From the NCBI RefSeq assembly GCF_024713945.1, contig NC_134685.1, positions 1,116,001-1,180,000 of the forward strand: a DNA stretch of 64,000 nt. The letters run 5' to 3'. Position 1 is the stretch's first letter. Every line of letters begins with the position of its first letter. A program made the position numbers and the translations under genes. This DNA is from Dermatophagoides farinae. Lineage: Eukaryota; Arthropoda; Arachnida; Sarcoptiformes; Pyroglyphidae. Of the stretch, positions 27,931 to 40,621 are shown one piece after another. The notes under the pieces are model-generated. The model was given only the letters and a program-made list of their open reading frames with translations, was not told the origin of the DNA and made no database searches.

Positions 27931-30900
27931 ATGTTGACCAATGGACAAATAGCAACAACGACGACGACAACACAATCTCCACCACCACCATCATCATCAT
28001 CATCATCACAATTGGTGAATAAAGATGAATTATATGATGCACAATTAGAAATGATGAATGGAAATAACAACAACAGCAGTAGTAGTAATGGAATTGATAT
28101 TGGTATGTATTGTTATTTTCTCCTGATTAATCAATTGAATTTTGTTTCCTTTGTATTTTTCATAGTGAATCATACAGCAACTACAAATGGTTTTGTATAT
28201 GCCAATAATAATGTAGTACCATCAACAACAACAAAATTATCATCATCATCATCATCCACTACAAATATGTCAACGAATATATCATCATCACCATCGACAG
28301 CAGCATCGGGTATTGTTTCTGTTTCAGTTGAACAACAGACACAAACCGATATGATTGATCCATATCCATTGAATACATCTTGTTTACAACAACAACAAGA
28401 AATGATAAATATTCCAAATTGTAATAATACGGATCCATCATCAATGCCATCACAATCAACGATTTCATCATCATCCCAAATAAATTCTGATGTAATACAT
28501 ACGCACAATGTCCAACAGCAACAACAATCCGATAGCCCATCAATGCCAAATAATAATAATAATTTAAATGGAATAATGATAACAGCAGCAGCAGGTGCTA
28601 CTTCTGGACATAATCATCATAATCATCATCATCATTCTAATCATAATCAAGTATCAGTTGGTATGTTATTTGGAATCATCGATTCTTTGTTTTATCATCA
28701 TCATATTTATTAATCATTTATATTTATATTTTTTTTATTGATATAGCATCTCAAATATGTAGCAGCTCATCATTATCATCAATGACAACGAGTCAAACAC
28801 AGCCAACGGGCAATTGTATTAGTCAACAACAACAACAACAACCACCGCTGCAGCAACAACAACAACAACAATTATTAAATTGTAGCCAAAATTCAATACA
28901 GCCAATTCAATCTCAAACATCGACGACAACATCTGTTCCAGCATCATCAGCATCATCATCATCACCATCATCATCTTCAACACCAACAATAACAGCAACA
29001 CAAACAACGATACAGCCAAAACGTTTACATGTATCGAATATTCCATTTCGATTTCGTGATCCAGATTTACGTCAATTGTTTGGGGTAAGTTTTTTTTATT
29101 TTAACATCTATTTATTTATTTCTAAAAGATTCTATTTTCATTTCAATTTTGGATTGAAAACAATGAAAAAAAAGAAATTATTTTGCAATTAACTAAAGAA
29201 AATTGGGTCACCGTATGCATGCATGTTTGTGTGTGTCGGATGCAAATTAAAATTTTTTCATAGACACAATGTAATTTGAAATTTTCTTTTTTAAACTATA
29301 CACACACAATGAACAAAAACGGAGAAAAAACGCATCCATACACCCACCAAAACACACATCCTGATTTTTGTCATTATTATTACTTTCTATTCTTAAACAC
29401 AGAAAAAAACCTTAACAATGTAGATATTTTGTTTATAAAAAATTTTTTTTACATTCATATGACGCCAATCAACCGAATTATTTCAATTATATTGAATTCA
29501 GAAATAGAGGTTTTGACATTTTTTTTTTCTTTATTTAAAAATGTATGGCATTTTTTGTAATCTAATATCGTATATCCAACATACAACAACAACCACCGAC
29601 ATGTAAGAAAATGGCATGTATGCAAATCGTTTTGTTACAAATAGTTTTTAACGGGAATATTCTGTATGTTTAGTTAGTGTATATGTAGTTATCTATAGAT
29701 GTGATCATCAGATCAATATCGATGATTTTATTCGACACACAACGGCACATTCAATTTAATTAAATTTTTGTTTCCCATTTCATTTAGGTAAATAGGTTTA
29801 CAATTTCAAAATGTAGAAAATTGTTTTTGTCTAACAAAATTACAATTGGTCTATTCTCTTTTTGTTTGTTTGCATTTTTGTATATGGAATTTTATCCGTT
29901 ATTGTTATTCGTTTTTGTTGTTGTTGTTGTTTTTGGTTCATTGCCAAAAATTCTTCTTGTTGTTGTTGTTGTCGCTTCCTATTTTTTTTTTCATTATTCT
30001 GTTGTTTTCTTTTATTTTTTTTTTTATTTTTAATCATCATCATCACATATAATAGTAATATTCGGTTTCGATTCAATTCATTTTATTTGTTTTTCATTTC
30101 ATTTCAATTCAATTCGTTATTTGCATCATCATCATCATCATTGTGATGATCATAATCATCGGAATAAACATAGCCATTAGTTTATTGTGTGCCTGTGTGT
30201 GTATGTTTATTTCACTTTTATTTTCACTAAATTCAAGATAGTATAGAAGAGAAAGAAAGGGAGAGAGATTCCTAGATTTCTCGCTTGAAATGACAATTAC
30301 AAAAAGTGAAAACAAAAAAAAAAATTAAAATAGTGAAAATTGAATATATGTGAATGACGATGAAACGATTCGATACCGAATGTGAAATGATTCGAAATGA
30401 ATGCTAAAAAAAAAGTTTTCTTTTCTCTCTCTCTCATTCATTGTTTGTCGTAATTCAAACGTCACATCACACACACACATGTACTAATGTTGGCTGAATT
30501 GGTGCATTTGAAGAGAATCGTTTTTTCTCTTTCTCGATTATTGTAATTACGTAATGCACTTATATTTGCCATTTCGGAATAAAATTATCATTTCAACTTG
30601 AATTGATAAATAAATTTTTTGATATATATGATAATTACATGTGTGTATGACAGGTTTTTTTCCGTTTTATTTTTTCTTATTATACAAATGATGATGATGA
30701 TGACATAATTATGATGACAATCAATCATCATCATCTTCATTATGACATTTATGAATGTGACAACATTTTGAATATTTTTTTTCCATTGAACCTAACCCTA
30801 TCTTTCCATATATCAATGACAGATGTTTTATATTGGAGAAAAATATAGCGCCACATAAAAATTATCATTTGCCATCAAATTACAATATACAAATGTTTTA

Positions 30901-33900
30901 TTCATATGAAAATTATTATTTTTTTTGTTTTGTTTTGTTTTGGTTCAATTCTTATTTGTATGTTGATCTGTTGGTCTTATTGTTCCAAAAAAAAATAATA
31001 ATGATGATGATGATGTTGATAAGATGACAACATCGATTCTGATGTATAACACACAATGTCATTATCATTTATTTGTAATAATGATCATTGTTGTTGTTGT
31101 CGTTTGTCATTTTTTTTATATTCGAAATACAAATGATGATGGTAGAATAATAAGGCCAGCGAGGAATACATACACGTATGAAAAGGTCAAACATCTGTAT
31201 TGAACATTGATTTCAGTAGCAGCAGCAGCCAAAAAGATTCTCGTATGATTCTGTATATGGTTGGTGATACACAAACGATCTTTTTTTGCTAAGAATTTCA
31301 ATTTTTTTCCCATTTACAATAATAATGATCATGATGATCATCATCATAAAAATGTGGTAGATGAGAATGAATGAAAATTCATTTTCATCATTATTGTCGT
31401 TGTTATTATCCATTTGTGAATGAAAAATGTATGATTCCATTGAGAATCAAAATGGCCCGATTTTTTTTCTATTGTCATTTTTTTCAAAAAAAAAAAAAAA
31501 AAAAAAATTCCATTCAACCATTTTAATAATTCTTTTCATTTTTTTTTCTTTTATTTACTTTTACTTTTCTTTTTTTTCGAATCTAATAGCAATTTGGACC
31601 AATTTTGGATGTGGAAATCATTTTCAATGAACGTGGATCTAAGGTAAAATTTATTTATTCTATTCAATTGAATTATGTGTTATATAAAAACACACATACA
31701 CATACAAAGAATTCCAATTGACATTGTGTGTGTGTGTGTGTGAAAGAAGAATATCTAAATGGTTATAATTTATAAATGGTTTTTTTTCCATTTGACAATA
31801 TAAGAATCACTGCATGTATATTGAAAAGCTAAACACACACACACCCAATACAAAAGAAAAAAATGATTATTTGTATTGTCCATAGAGAATAATAAAAAAA
31901 ACTTGATAGATAGAATTGCTGTTTTAGTTTAGTTTTGATTGTTTGAGAATATTTTCAGGATTTTTTGGGTTTTTTTTTCGAAAATTTCACCACCAAACAA
32001 TACAAACACATAGATATATATTTCAAATGTATGTATCCTGTTCCTTGTTTTTTTTTGTTGTTGTTGTGCGTGACACATTTCTATTGTAATACTGATTGGG
32101 TTGACGCCCAATGTGTTGGATGGAACAAATCAGCTATTCATTACATATTGCAATAATGATGGCAACAAAAAAAAGAAGATTTACACTAGATAATAATAAA
32201 TGTAGGTTTTTTTCTTTGTTTTCTCTCGTACAAATCATACACACAAACCACCACCATCAATAATGAATAATGATTAACTACCAAAAAAAAAAAGTTTTTG
32301 GTGGGTGTGGCTCGTTGTGTGTGTGTGTGCGTGTATTTGCCTAATGAAATTAGGATCATGTAAAAAAATGAAATTTAAATTCATTTATAATGATGATGAT
32401 AATGAAAGTGGTAGTGGTACTTTGTGTGCAATGATTCCAACGAAAAAATTAGTAAAATACTAGCTACTTGAAATTGGAATATTTTTTTTTTGGTCCATTT
32501 GGATCGGTCAGTTTTTCGATGATTCTTGTGTGTGTGTGTGTGTGTGTAATGATTATATGAAACCTATAATATCAATATATCCATTTCCCGTTTATTGAAG
32601 TTTGTTCGTTTTTTTCATATCACTACCATTATAATTACCATCACTTTTTTTTCTCGTCCGTCTTCTTCTACACTCCTATATTAATCGGATAATTGCATTT
32701 ATGCAATTCTTGATTCTGGATTGGAATGATTTTTTTTCATCCGTTACTAGCACTAGAGAATAATGTTTTGCTCGTATACACGCACACACTCGAACTTATA
32801 AATTACAATTAACATTTAGCACATTAATGTTTGTTGTTCACGTTTGCTTCAAGATAATAAAACATTTTCCCCTGAAGTAATTGGATAATAATAATGATGA
32901 TGATGATGGTATCCATGTAATTAATTTCAATGAAGAATAAAAAAAAACCAACTAGCTAGCCAGTCTATCGACCAACCAAACATGAGTGGTGGTGGTGGTG
33001 GGCTACATTGAATTTGAGATATAGATAGTGTAGCGTGGATAGAATCTAGAATTCAGAATTGAATTTATATTCCTGTCCACACCGGTACCATGATGATGGT
33101 CCATAACGGTGTCTGTGTGTGTGCAATATAAAACTTTGTCATATCTATTTTTGGATTATATACATGTGTGTGTGTGTGTAATTTATGTTTTTTTTTCTCT
33201 CAAGAAATTTGCACTACTTGTATATATAGTAAATTATTGAGTTTTTGTTTTACTTTTAATTTTTTTTCCTCCTAAATATAGGGTTTTGGTTTTGTTACAT
33301 TTGCATCAAGTATTGATGCTGATCGTGCTCGTGAACAATTGAATGGTACAATTGTTGAAGGAAGAAAAATTGAAGTTAATAATGCAACAGCACGTGTACA
33401 ATCGAAAAAATCTATATCCACATCATCATCAACATCATCATCATCATCATTATCATCAACAGCCGCAATGCAATCAGCCGCTGCTGCTGCTGCTATGGCT
33501 GCATCATCATTATCATCACCAACGGTTGCTCATGTTTCTGCTGCTGCCGCTAATCAATCATCATCATCGGTATCAGCTGCGGCTGTAGCTGCTGCAGCAG
33601 CAGCTGCTGTTAATGCAAATGCAAATGCTGCGGCTGCAGCACTTATTTCAAATGGTAAGTAACCGTGTATTTTATTTTTTTTCACCCACCCACCGGTTTG
33701 TGTTTGATGATTGATTTCCCTGTTTTGAATATATATGGAAATAATGGAATGATGTTGATCATCATCATCATTCATTTTTAAATAATGAAAAAAAAATGTC
33801 TTGAAACAAAAATTTTTCTCCCAATATAACCTAGAATGCTCAAAAAGGAATATTCCGAAAAAAAAATTCTTTTCGTTTTTTTTTCTCTGTTAGTTTTGAA

Positions 33901-35940
33901 TTGATGTTTTCTTTTCTTTTTTTCGTTTCACGATTCGTTTGTTTCATTACCATATTTATTTATTTATTTTTCCTATTCTAATATTCCCATGAAAATTGTG
34001 AAATATGAACGTGTATGTGTATTTGGAGTATGTGTAGAATTGCAAACAAAAAAAAAATGCTCACCTTAACAACAAAATAATAATATTTCAACACACCAGT
34101 GAAGTGGTGCGTGTGTTTAGTAAATATTCTTGATAGTTTTGACCGACTATAGAATTGGAAAAATAAAATATCCATGAATTGAGCAGCTATTCAGTGAAAC
34201 AGTAGTGTGTGTGTGTGTTGGTTCCAAAATGCCAGAATAACCATAGACCTTTAAACATCCTGTATGCGTGTGTGTGTGTGTGTGTCTGTGTATGAACAAT
34301 CAACCAACCAACCAACCGAACAACGACAACAACTATAGAAAATTCAGGAATTTATTTCTCTCTTTTTTGTTTGTTTGATGCTTGGTCTACACGATTCTAC
34401 GACGATAAAAATGTGTATAGAGCATATAAACAAAACAAAAAAAGATTATGCACAGGCGCTAGAATCGATTGTTCAAGAAAAAAAAACCCAGAATATTATC
34501 TTTTTGTTTTTGCTGTTCAATGATTCTGTGTTTATGCAATCCATTTGAACATTTTTTTTCTGAATATTCAATAGAAAGAAAATTCAGCGGAAAGAAAATA
34601 AGAATTAAAGGAACCGAATTAAAATCATTATAATTATAATAATTACCTAATGAACAATTGATGAACAACAAAAAAAAACCACAAAACACCTGTAAATATA
34701 AATGATGGTTACTTGATTTATTTGATTGATAAGAAATTTTTCTTGGAAATACAATAATTCCTTGGAAAAGTTTTTCTCGCTTGGTCATCATCTGGTCTGT
34801 TTGGGTCATAAAAAAATAGATTTATTTATATATATTCACTTGATGATTTGAATGTCTGTCTGTTTGTTTGTTTGTTTTGAATTTTTTTTTTCATTTCTCA
34901 TTGTCTTTTCTGTGATTGATTTATATTGATTGATTGATTGATTGATTTTGAATCTTGTTTACTAATCATATATGAAATATATTATATATATATGTGGATT
35001 GAATTTTGATATCTGATTTTTTTTTTCATTTTTTTTTTCTGTATGATTTATGTGCTCATGTATGTGAATATATTTTATGAAACTGAATATGTAAAAAAAA
35101 ACCACAAAAAACAAAAACAAAAACAAAAAATTATTTGAAATGCCCAGTGGCAGCTTTACGCGGTGTTGCCATCCAAAGAGGTACACGGCTAACACGAGCG
35201 GCAGCAAATACATTGGCCGCAACAGCATTTCATACAAGACACTCTACTACATCATCACCATTAACCACCGCTGCCACATTGCATGGTTATGCTGCTTCCC
35301 AGTAAGTTTATATTTTTTATTTTTTACTTTATTTTTTTTATAAAAAAGAAAAATCAATTTTTTTTCTGTCATTTTCGCTTATCTTCTTTATATTCACCAC
35401 ACACACACATTTATATATTTCTCTTATTCTGATCTTGATTGTTTTTTTTTGTGTGTGTTCGTCTGCGTGTCCATGATATGTGCTTTTTTTTAGGCTGGAT
35501 ATATTGTAGAATTTTGATCAATTGCAAAGAATTTAGTATTTTCAAATGGTTACGCGGGTACATTTTTTTTCTTGTTCTCATTGTCATGTGTCATTAATAT
35601 TTGCAAGTTTATCTAGAATCTTGTTGTTTGGAATGTCCACCAGAATTGTCACCTTTTTTTCCCATCCCTTTTCTCTTTTCTTTTCTTACTTCCTACCATC
35701 TATGTCACCACCATGTCATTTCATTCATCCAATCACATTTTCCTGAATAATTCATTAATCCCACACGATGATTAGGCGCCCAGTCAAATTAAATAAGCCG
35801 CTGCGTTTAGAATATATTTTTTTTTCTAATTGATAAATTTTTCAATTTTTTTTCTCATTACTTTAATAATACTTTGAATGTTTTATTGATTGATTGATTG
35901 ATTGATCTAACTTTTTTTTCATTTGTTTGTTTGTTTGTTT

Positions 35941-35976
<36 letters not shown>

Positions 35977-36768
35977 TCACCTTCAAAATGAAAATTCTTT
36001 CTTTTCCGAAATTTTTTTTTTCATTCGTTGTGTTCTAATGAATAACAACAAATCGAAAAAAAATTGTTTTGATTTTCACCAAAAAAAAAAACAAAAATAA
36101 AATAATCCTTTTGTGGCTGCATCAAATATATACGCTCGTGACCCAAAACTATATATATTTTACTATTATGCAAAATGAATGTGAAACCCAACCGAAAACA
36201 AAAAAAAAAAATCTATAGGTTATTGGCTGCTCGAAATGCCGCTGCCGTATATCCGGATCCATTCTTAACTTATGCTGCGGCTGCAGCCGCAGCCAATGGT
36301 ACTGCTGAACGTTATCAATTACCGGTAAGTTTAAAGTTTTTTTTTCTTTGAATGATAATGATGATTGAATGATTTTTTTTTTAATTATAGCCTACATATG
36401 CTGCAAGTGCAGCATATACAGCGGCTGCCGCAAGATCATATGCAGCTGCCGCAGCAGCAGCTCAAGCTAATCCTACTGTAGCAAGTTATATGGCCGCTAC
36501 TACTGGGTATGTGTCATGTGTTTGTTTATTTAATCAACATGAATATTTATCGATTATTATTATTATTATTATTATGATTCCATTATATAGTTATGGACGA
36601 GAATTTGCTGAACCATATCTGGGACATAGTATTGGACCAGTATCTGGTTATGGCGTAAGTTTTTTTTATCATTCATTCATTCATTTACTTAAAGTGTTAA
36701 TTCTGATTCTTGATAAATATAAATAGGTCACATATCGAGGAGCGTTCAATCGTTTTACGCCCTATTGA
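27931..36768 (+). CDS. Rbfox1: Rbfox family RNA-binding splicing regulator
   Basis: Nuclear/cytoplasmic RNA-binding protein of the Fox-1 (A2BP1) family, which binds UGCAUG and controls alternative splicing, mainly in nerve and muscle. Coding exons: 27931-28102, 28166-28660, 28747-29084, 31590-31643, 33282-33654, 35148-35301, 36219-36324, 36391-36506, 36591-36654 and 36727-36768; they join in frame into 637 aa. One RRM spans about residues 313-392 with RNP2 LHVSNI and RNP1 KGFGFVTF, and the stretch [20 protein letters not shown] as in animal Rbfox proteins. The RRM is interrupted by a 54-nt exon (31590-31643), the same exon size as in vertebrate genes. Long Ser, Thr, Gln, Asn and His tracts precede the RRM and Ala-rich tracts follow it. 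The C-terminus [11 protein letters not shown] resembles the vertebrate YRGGYNRFAPY end. Upstream start codons in unseen 5' exons are possible. Confidence 0.95.
29216..29225 (+). promoter_or_regulatory. Double Rbfox-type site TGCATGCATG in the Rbfox gene
   Basis: Two overlapping TGCATG hexamers (29216-29221 and 29220-29225) lie 132 nt downstream of the exon that encodes the first part of the RRM. UGCAUG is the Rbfox recognition element, so this could be an autoregulatory intronic enhancer or silencer. Confidence 0.45.
31811..31816 (+). promoter_or_regulatory. Single TGCATG downstream of the 54-nt RRM exon
   Basis: A TGCATG hexamer 168 nt downstream of the exon at 31590-31643. Downstream UGCAUG usually promotes inclusion of the preceding exon. 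Chance occurrence of a hexamer in a long intron is possible. Confidence 0.35.
35945..35974 (+). repeat. (TC)15 microsatellite in an Rbfox intron
   Basis: Pure TC run about 245 nt upstream of the exon at 36219, preceded by a GTTT repeat. It is a potential pyrimidine-tract (PTB-like) binding region but is too far away to be the normal acceptor tract. Confidence 0.85.
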
Positions 36769-38914
36769 AATTATCAATATTTAATTATCAAAAAAGAAAA
36801 ACAACAAATCATCGGATATTCAGTCTCTCTGTGTTTTTTTATTCGCCAAAATTTTAACAAAACAAAAACGAAAAAATATCACCAGAAAATACTCAAAAAA
36901 TAAATAATACAAAACAACAACAACAACAATAACCAAAGAAACATGAATCGATGAAATGAAACTAAACCACTGATAAAAGAAAAACAATGAAAAAAAAACA
37001 TCTTAACCAAAAAACTAAACACCTACCACACACACACACACATTACACACATGTGATTCTGAATCTCATTGGCATTTTTTTTGTTTTTTGTTTATAATTT
37101 CTTTATAGTTCTTTGCATTTTTTTTCCCAAATTCTTTTTATTTTTTCCTCCAAATTAGAAAAAATACTCACACACAAACACTGAGAAACTCTGTAAAGAT
37201 ACTCGAGAAAAATTTTTTTTTTTTGCGCTAGTCAAATTTTATATGCGATACATTTTCACATAACATGAATGAATGAATGAATGACGACACAAAAGGCAGC
37301 CAAAAACCCAATTACATACCAAAAAAAAAAAAAAAAAACAAAAACACAGAGAGCTGCTAAACAACTCCTTTATATATATAGGTTAATTGAATTTTGATCC
37401 ATTTTTTTTGTTTGTTTGTTTGGTTGTTCGTTTTTTTTTCGTTCATCACACAAATTCTCTACTACTACTACTACTACTTAATTAATCAACTTCCATCATT
37501 ATTTGTATATGGATGCTGCAGTAAAATGTTTTTCTTTTTATTTTCTTAATTTTTAAATAAATAAATCGCGCAATGTATGGCGCAATCATTATCAAGACCA
37601 CCAACCTACAATCACCACCACCACCACCGACCGACCACACACCATCACAGAATTTCTTCGAAAACAATAACAAAATATCAATTATTATACATCATCATCT
37701 ATATATCTTTTCCATATATGGTTAAATTCTGAATTTTTTTTTGTTCTCTTCAAATTCTGGTAATTCTTGATGATACGAATAATGCATATCTATCTTTCTC
37801 TCTCTCTCTCTCTTACACCTTGATCTGTTATTATCATTTTGAAAAAAAAATATCATACCAACAAAAAACATCAAACAAACAAAATTTTTATTGAAAAAAA
37901 ACCACTCATCATCATCATCATCATTTTTTTGTTCTCCAATTTTTTTCCATTTTATTTTATTATCATTATCATTGTTGTTGTTGTTGTTGTTGCTATTGTG
38001 AAAACAAAAAACAAAACAAAACAAAAAACGATAAATGGATATATCCAATATGACACTACTGTTCTGTTCTGTGTGTGTGTGTGTGTGTGTACCACTCTGT
38101 GTTGAAGAATTTGAATTTGAATTTTTTTTCTTCTATTTTTCTACACCAAACATGAACACAAGTTGATGATTTTCAATTTTCTCCTTTTTTTCTGTTTAGT
38201 TTGTTTGTTTGTTGTGTTGATTTTCACACATTAATTTTTTTTCTGTCTTTGCTGGCTTTCATATCGATTATCATCTATCATACACACACACACACATGAA
38301 TGGTCGCATTTTTTTTTTTTTTTTTTTTTTTGTTAATGATTCAGTATTATTATACGAATTTTTTTTCTTTCTGATTCCTTTTTCTTCTATCCCAAAACAC
38401 ACACACACACACAAAAGTATTCATAATTCATGATACTCCTCCAAACACCATTTTTTGCTTCTCTCAAATACTTGATTGTGACAACTTCTCCTTACACCTA
38501 CCTACCTACCTACTGATGATGATGATGATGATGTGAGAAAAAAATAAAGAATTTTAAAATGATAAAAAAAACATTTCAATCAATTAATCGATAATTTATT
38601 TATTAATAATAATTAAGGTATATGATGATGATAATAATGAAAAAACAATTATGGAAATTTGATTCCAAATGTGTTTTTGATTAATCAAACTAAAAAATAA
38701 ATTCCAAATTATTACTACAGCGCCAAATGTATGAGTGATGAAAAATTGTTCATATATGAACAATCATTGATCAATTTTTTTCTCATCGGGAATTGATTAT
38801 TATTATTATAATTATTGATAATGATGATATTTTTGGTGATGTTGGTTTTTGAAGAAGAAAAAGAAGATTGAAAGAAAGAAATTTAAGATTTCACAATTCT
38901 TCACAATGGATTTT
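36769..38914. other. Tail-to-tail intergenic region between Rbfox and MLF genes
   Basis: About 2.1 kb holding the presumed 3'UTRs of both genes. An AATAAA at 38543-38548 could end the Rbfox transcript, giving a UTR of about 1.8 kb; AATAAA-like sites on the minus strand near 38600 could serve the MLF gene, so the transcripts may overlap at their ends. The rest is (CA)n, CTA and GTT repeats and homopolymers. Confidence 0.5.
38309..38331. repeat. T23 homopolymer
   Basis: Run of 23 T in the region between the Rbfox and MLF genes. Confidence 0.85.
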
Positions 38915-39825
38915 TCACTCATTTTTCTTGCCATTATTATTGGTCGGCTTTTTATATTTTCTATTTTTCATTTCTTTAGCTTTTTTCACTTTACTTGATT
39001 TACTAGATGATGATGGTGAATCATGATGATAATATTGATACGAATTACTATTATTACTGGTCGGTAAATTGGCTGACGGTGGTGGTGATGTACTAGGTGG
39101 ATGTGTTATAATTGGACCAGGTGATTGTGTTGATTGATATTGATAATGATTATCATTACTTGGTCCAGCAGTGATGGCCAAACGTGTACGTTGTGGTGCC
39201 TGTTGCAAATATTGTTGCTGTTGTCCATTTGGATAGGCTCGTGACATACGTGATGACCATTCCTGTTGAAATTGTGGTGCTTCCTCTTCCTCGATGTTGA
39301 TGAATTCATTGTTCTCTTCTTCATCGCCAGTATAATTATTTCGACTTCGTTCCATCACATGGCCACGATCTTGGATATGTCGACCTACTTTCATTTTCTG
39401 TAAACCGGTACGTGAATCACGTACTGTATGACGTTCTTCGCGAACACCACTAGGACCAACATGATTCATTTTTGTTTCTTCATACACTTGCGGTGGTTGA
39501 TTACCATTACTTGAATATGAAATGAATGATGAAGAAACAAATGATGTACCAGGATTAGCTTGCATCTGTGATGCCTGTGAGAACATATTCTGGAATTGAT
39601 TCATATGATTGAATGGTGACATCATATTCTGACCAGGACGACCAAATGGTGTCATTGCAAATGGATCAAACATTCCACCCATCATCTGATTCATCATGTT
39701 ATCAATGTTCCTATTTATATCCATGTGAATGAATTCAAAATTAAAAATTTAGATGAAAAATAAAAATCAAAAAAAAAAACTTACCCAAACATATCATCCA
39801 TATTGCCAAAACGAAAAAGGGCCAT
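38915..39825 (-). CDS. Mlf: Myeloid leukemia factor (MLF) homologue
   Basis: Cytoplasmic/nuclear adaptor of the MLF1/MLF2 family; in flies the homologue acts with a DnaJ-type chaperone to stabilise RUNX factors. Two exons, 39785-39825 and 38915-39710, joined across a GT-AG intron to give 278 aa. Exon 1 encodes the short start MALFRFGNMDDMFG; an ATG at 39724 lies inside the intron and is not the true start. Family signatures: a Met/Phe-rich N-terminus with MMGGMFDPF, then the conserved centre with RDSRTGLQKMKVGRHIQDR and GHVMERSRN, followed by the acidic EFINIEEEEA segment. The C-terminal third is low-complexity (Gln, Ser, Pro) and ends in a Lys-rich, possibly nuclear-localising stretch. The gene is tail-to-tail with Rbfox. 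Confidence 0.92.
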
Positions 39826-40569
39826 TTCTTAATTTATAAATTTCAAAAAAAATAATCAAATTTAATCCGGAAAACAATGGAAATTACAAAGACAAACGAT
39901 ATGGAAATTTATATTTTGCTTATTCGTCAAAGTTTCTTTCCGGCAAAATTTTTCAATGATGATTTAATGATCTTGAAAAAATAATTACCAATTTCTGCTC
40001 GTTGTAAAATAAAAGATTTATACTATTGTCCACAACAACGTCGGTGATTGTAAATGACGATGATTTTTATTGGCAAAAGCTACACATATACACAAAAAAA
40101 AAACAATAACGAAAAAAAAAATTGTTCCAAAAAAAGAATTGAGCGCTCATGAGCAGAACACACACATCAATCGAATGAAATATATTACACATACACACAC
40201 ACACACACACTTTGACGCGTAGTTCGAGAAAAATCTGGAAAACAAAACTCCGTTCATAAAGTACGTATAATGATGAGAAAATGAAAAAAATTTTCGTAAA
40301 AATTCCCATATTAAATTATCGAAATTTTGTATATGTAGAAAATTAAGAAAAATCTAATCCACAAACCTACAAAAAAAAATAATGTATTGAAATGATAAGA
40401 AAAAAAAAGAAATCCGAAATCATCATCATCAATTTTAATTATTAATGAAATTGTTATAAGCCAAACACTAAAATAAAGACATTCTATACACAACACCTAA
40501 CGCCTATTTCGACTGAACAAGTGTAATTTATTCTTTTTTTTCGAATTTTATTGCCGCGTTATTGTGCAT

Positions 40570-40621
<52 letters not shown>

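Noticed and set aside
28170-28508. 112-aa and other minus-strand frames opposite the Rbfox exons
   Set aside because: Antisense shadows of Gln/Ser-rich coding sequence (poly-Asp, poly-Val); no independent evidence.
39710-39724. ATG at 39724 as start of the MLF protein
   Set aside because: It lies in the intron; the exon at 39785-39825 joins in frame at 39710 and gives the conserved family N-terminus.
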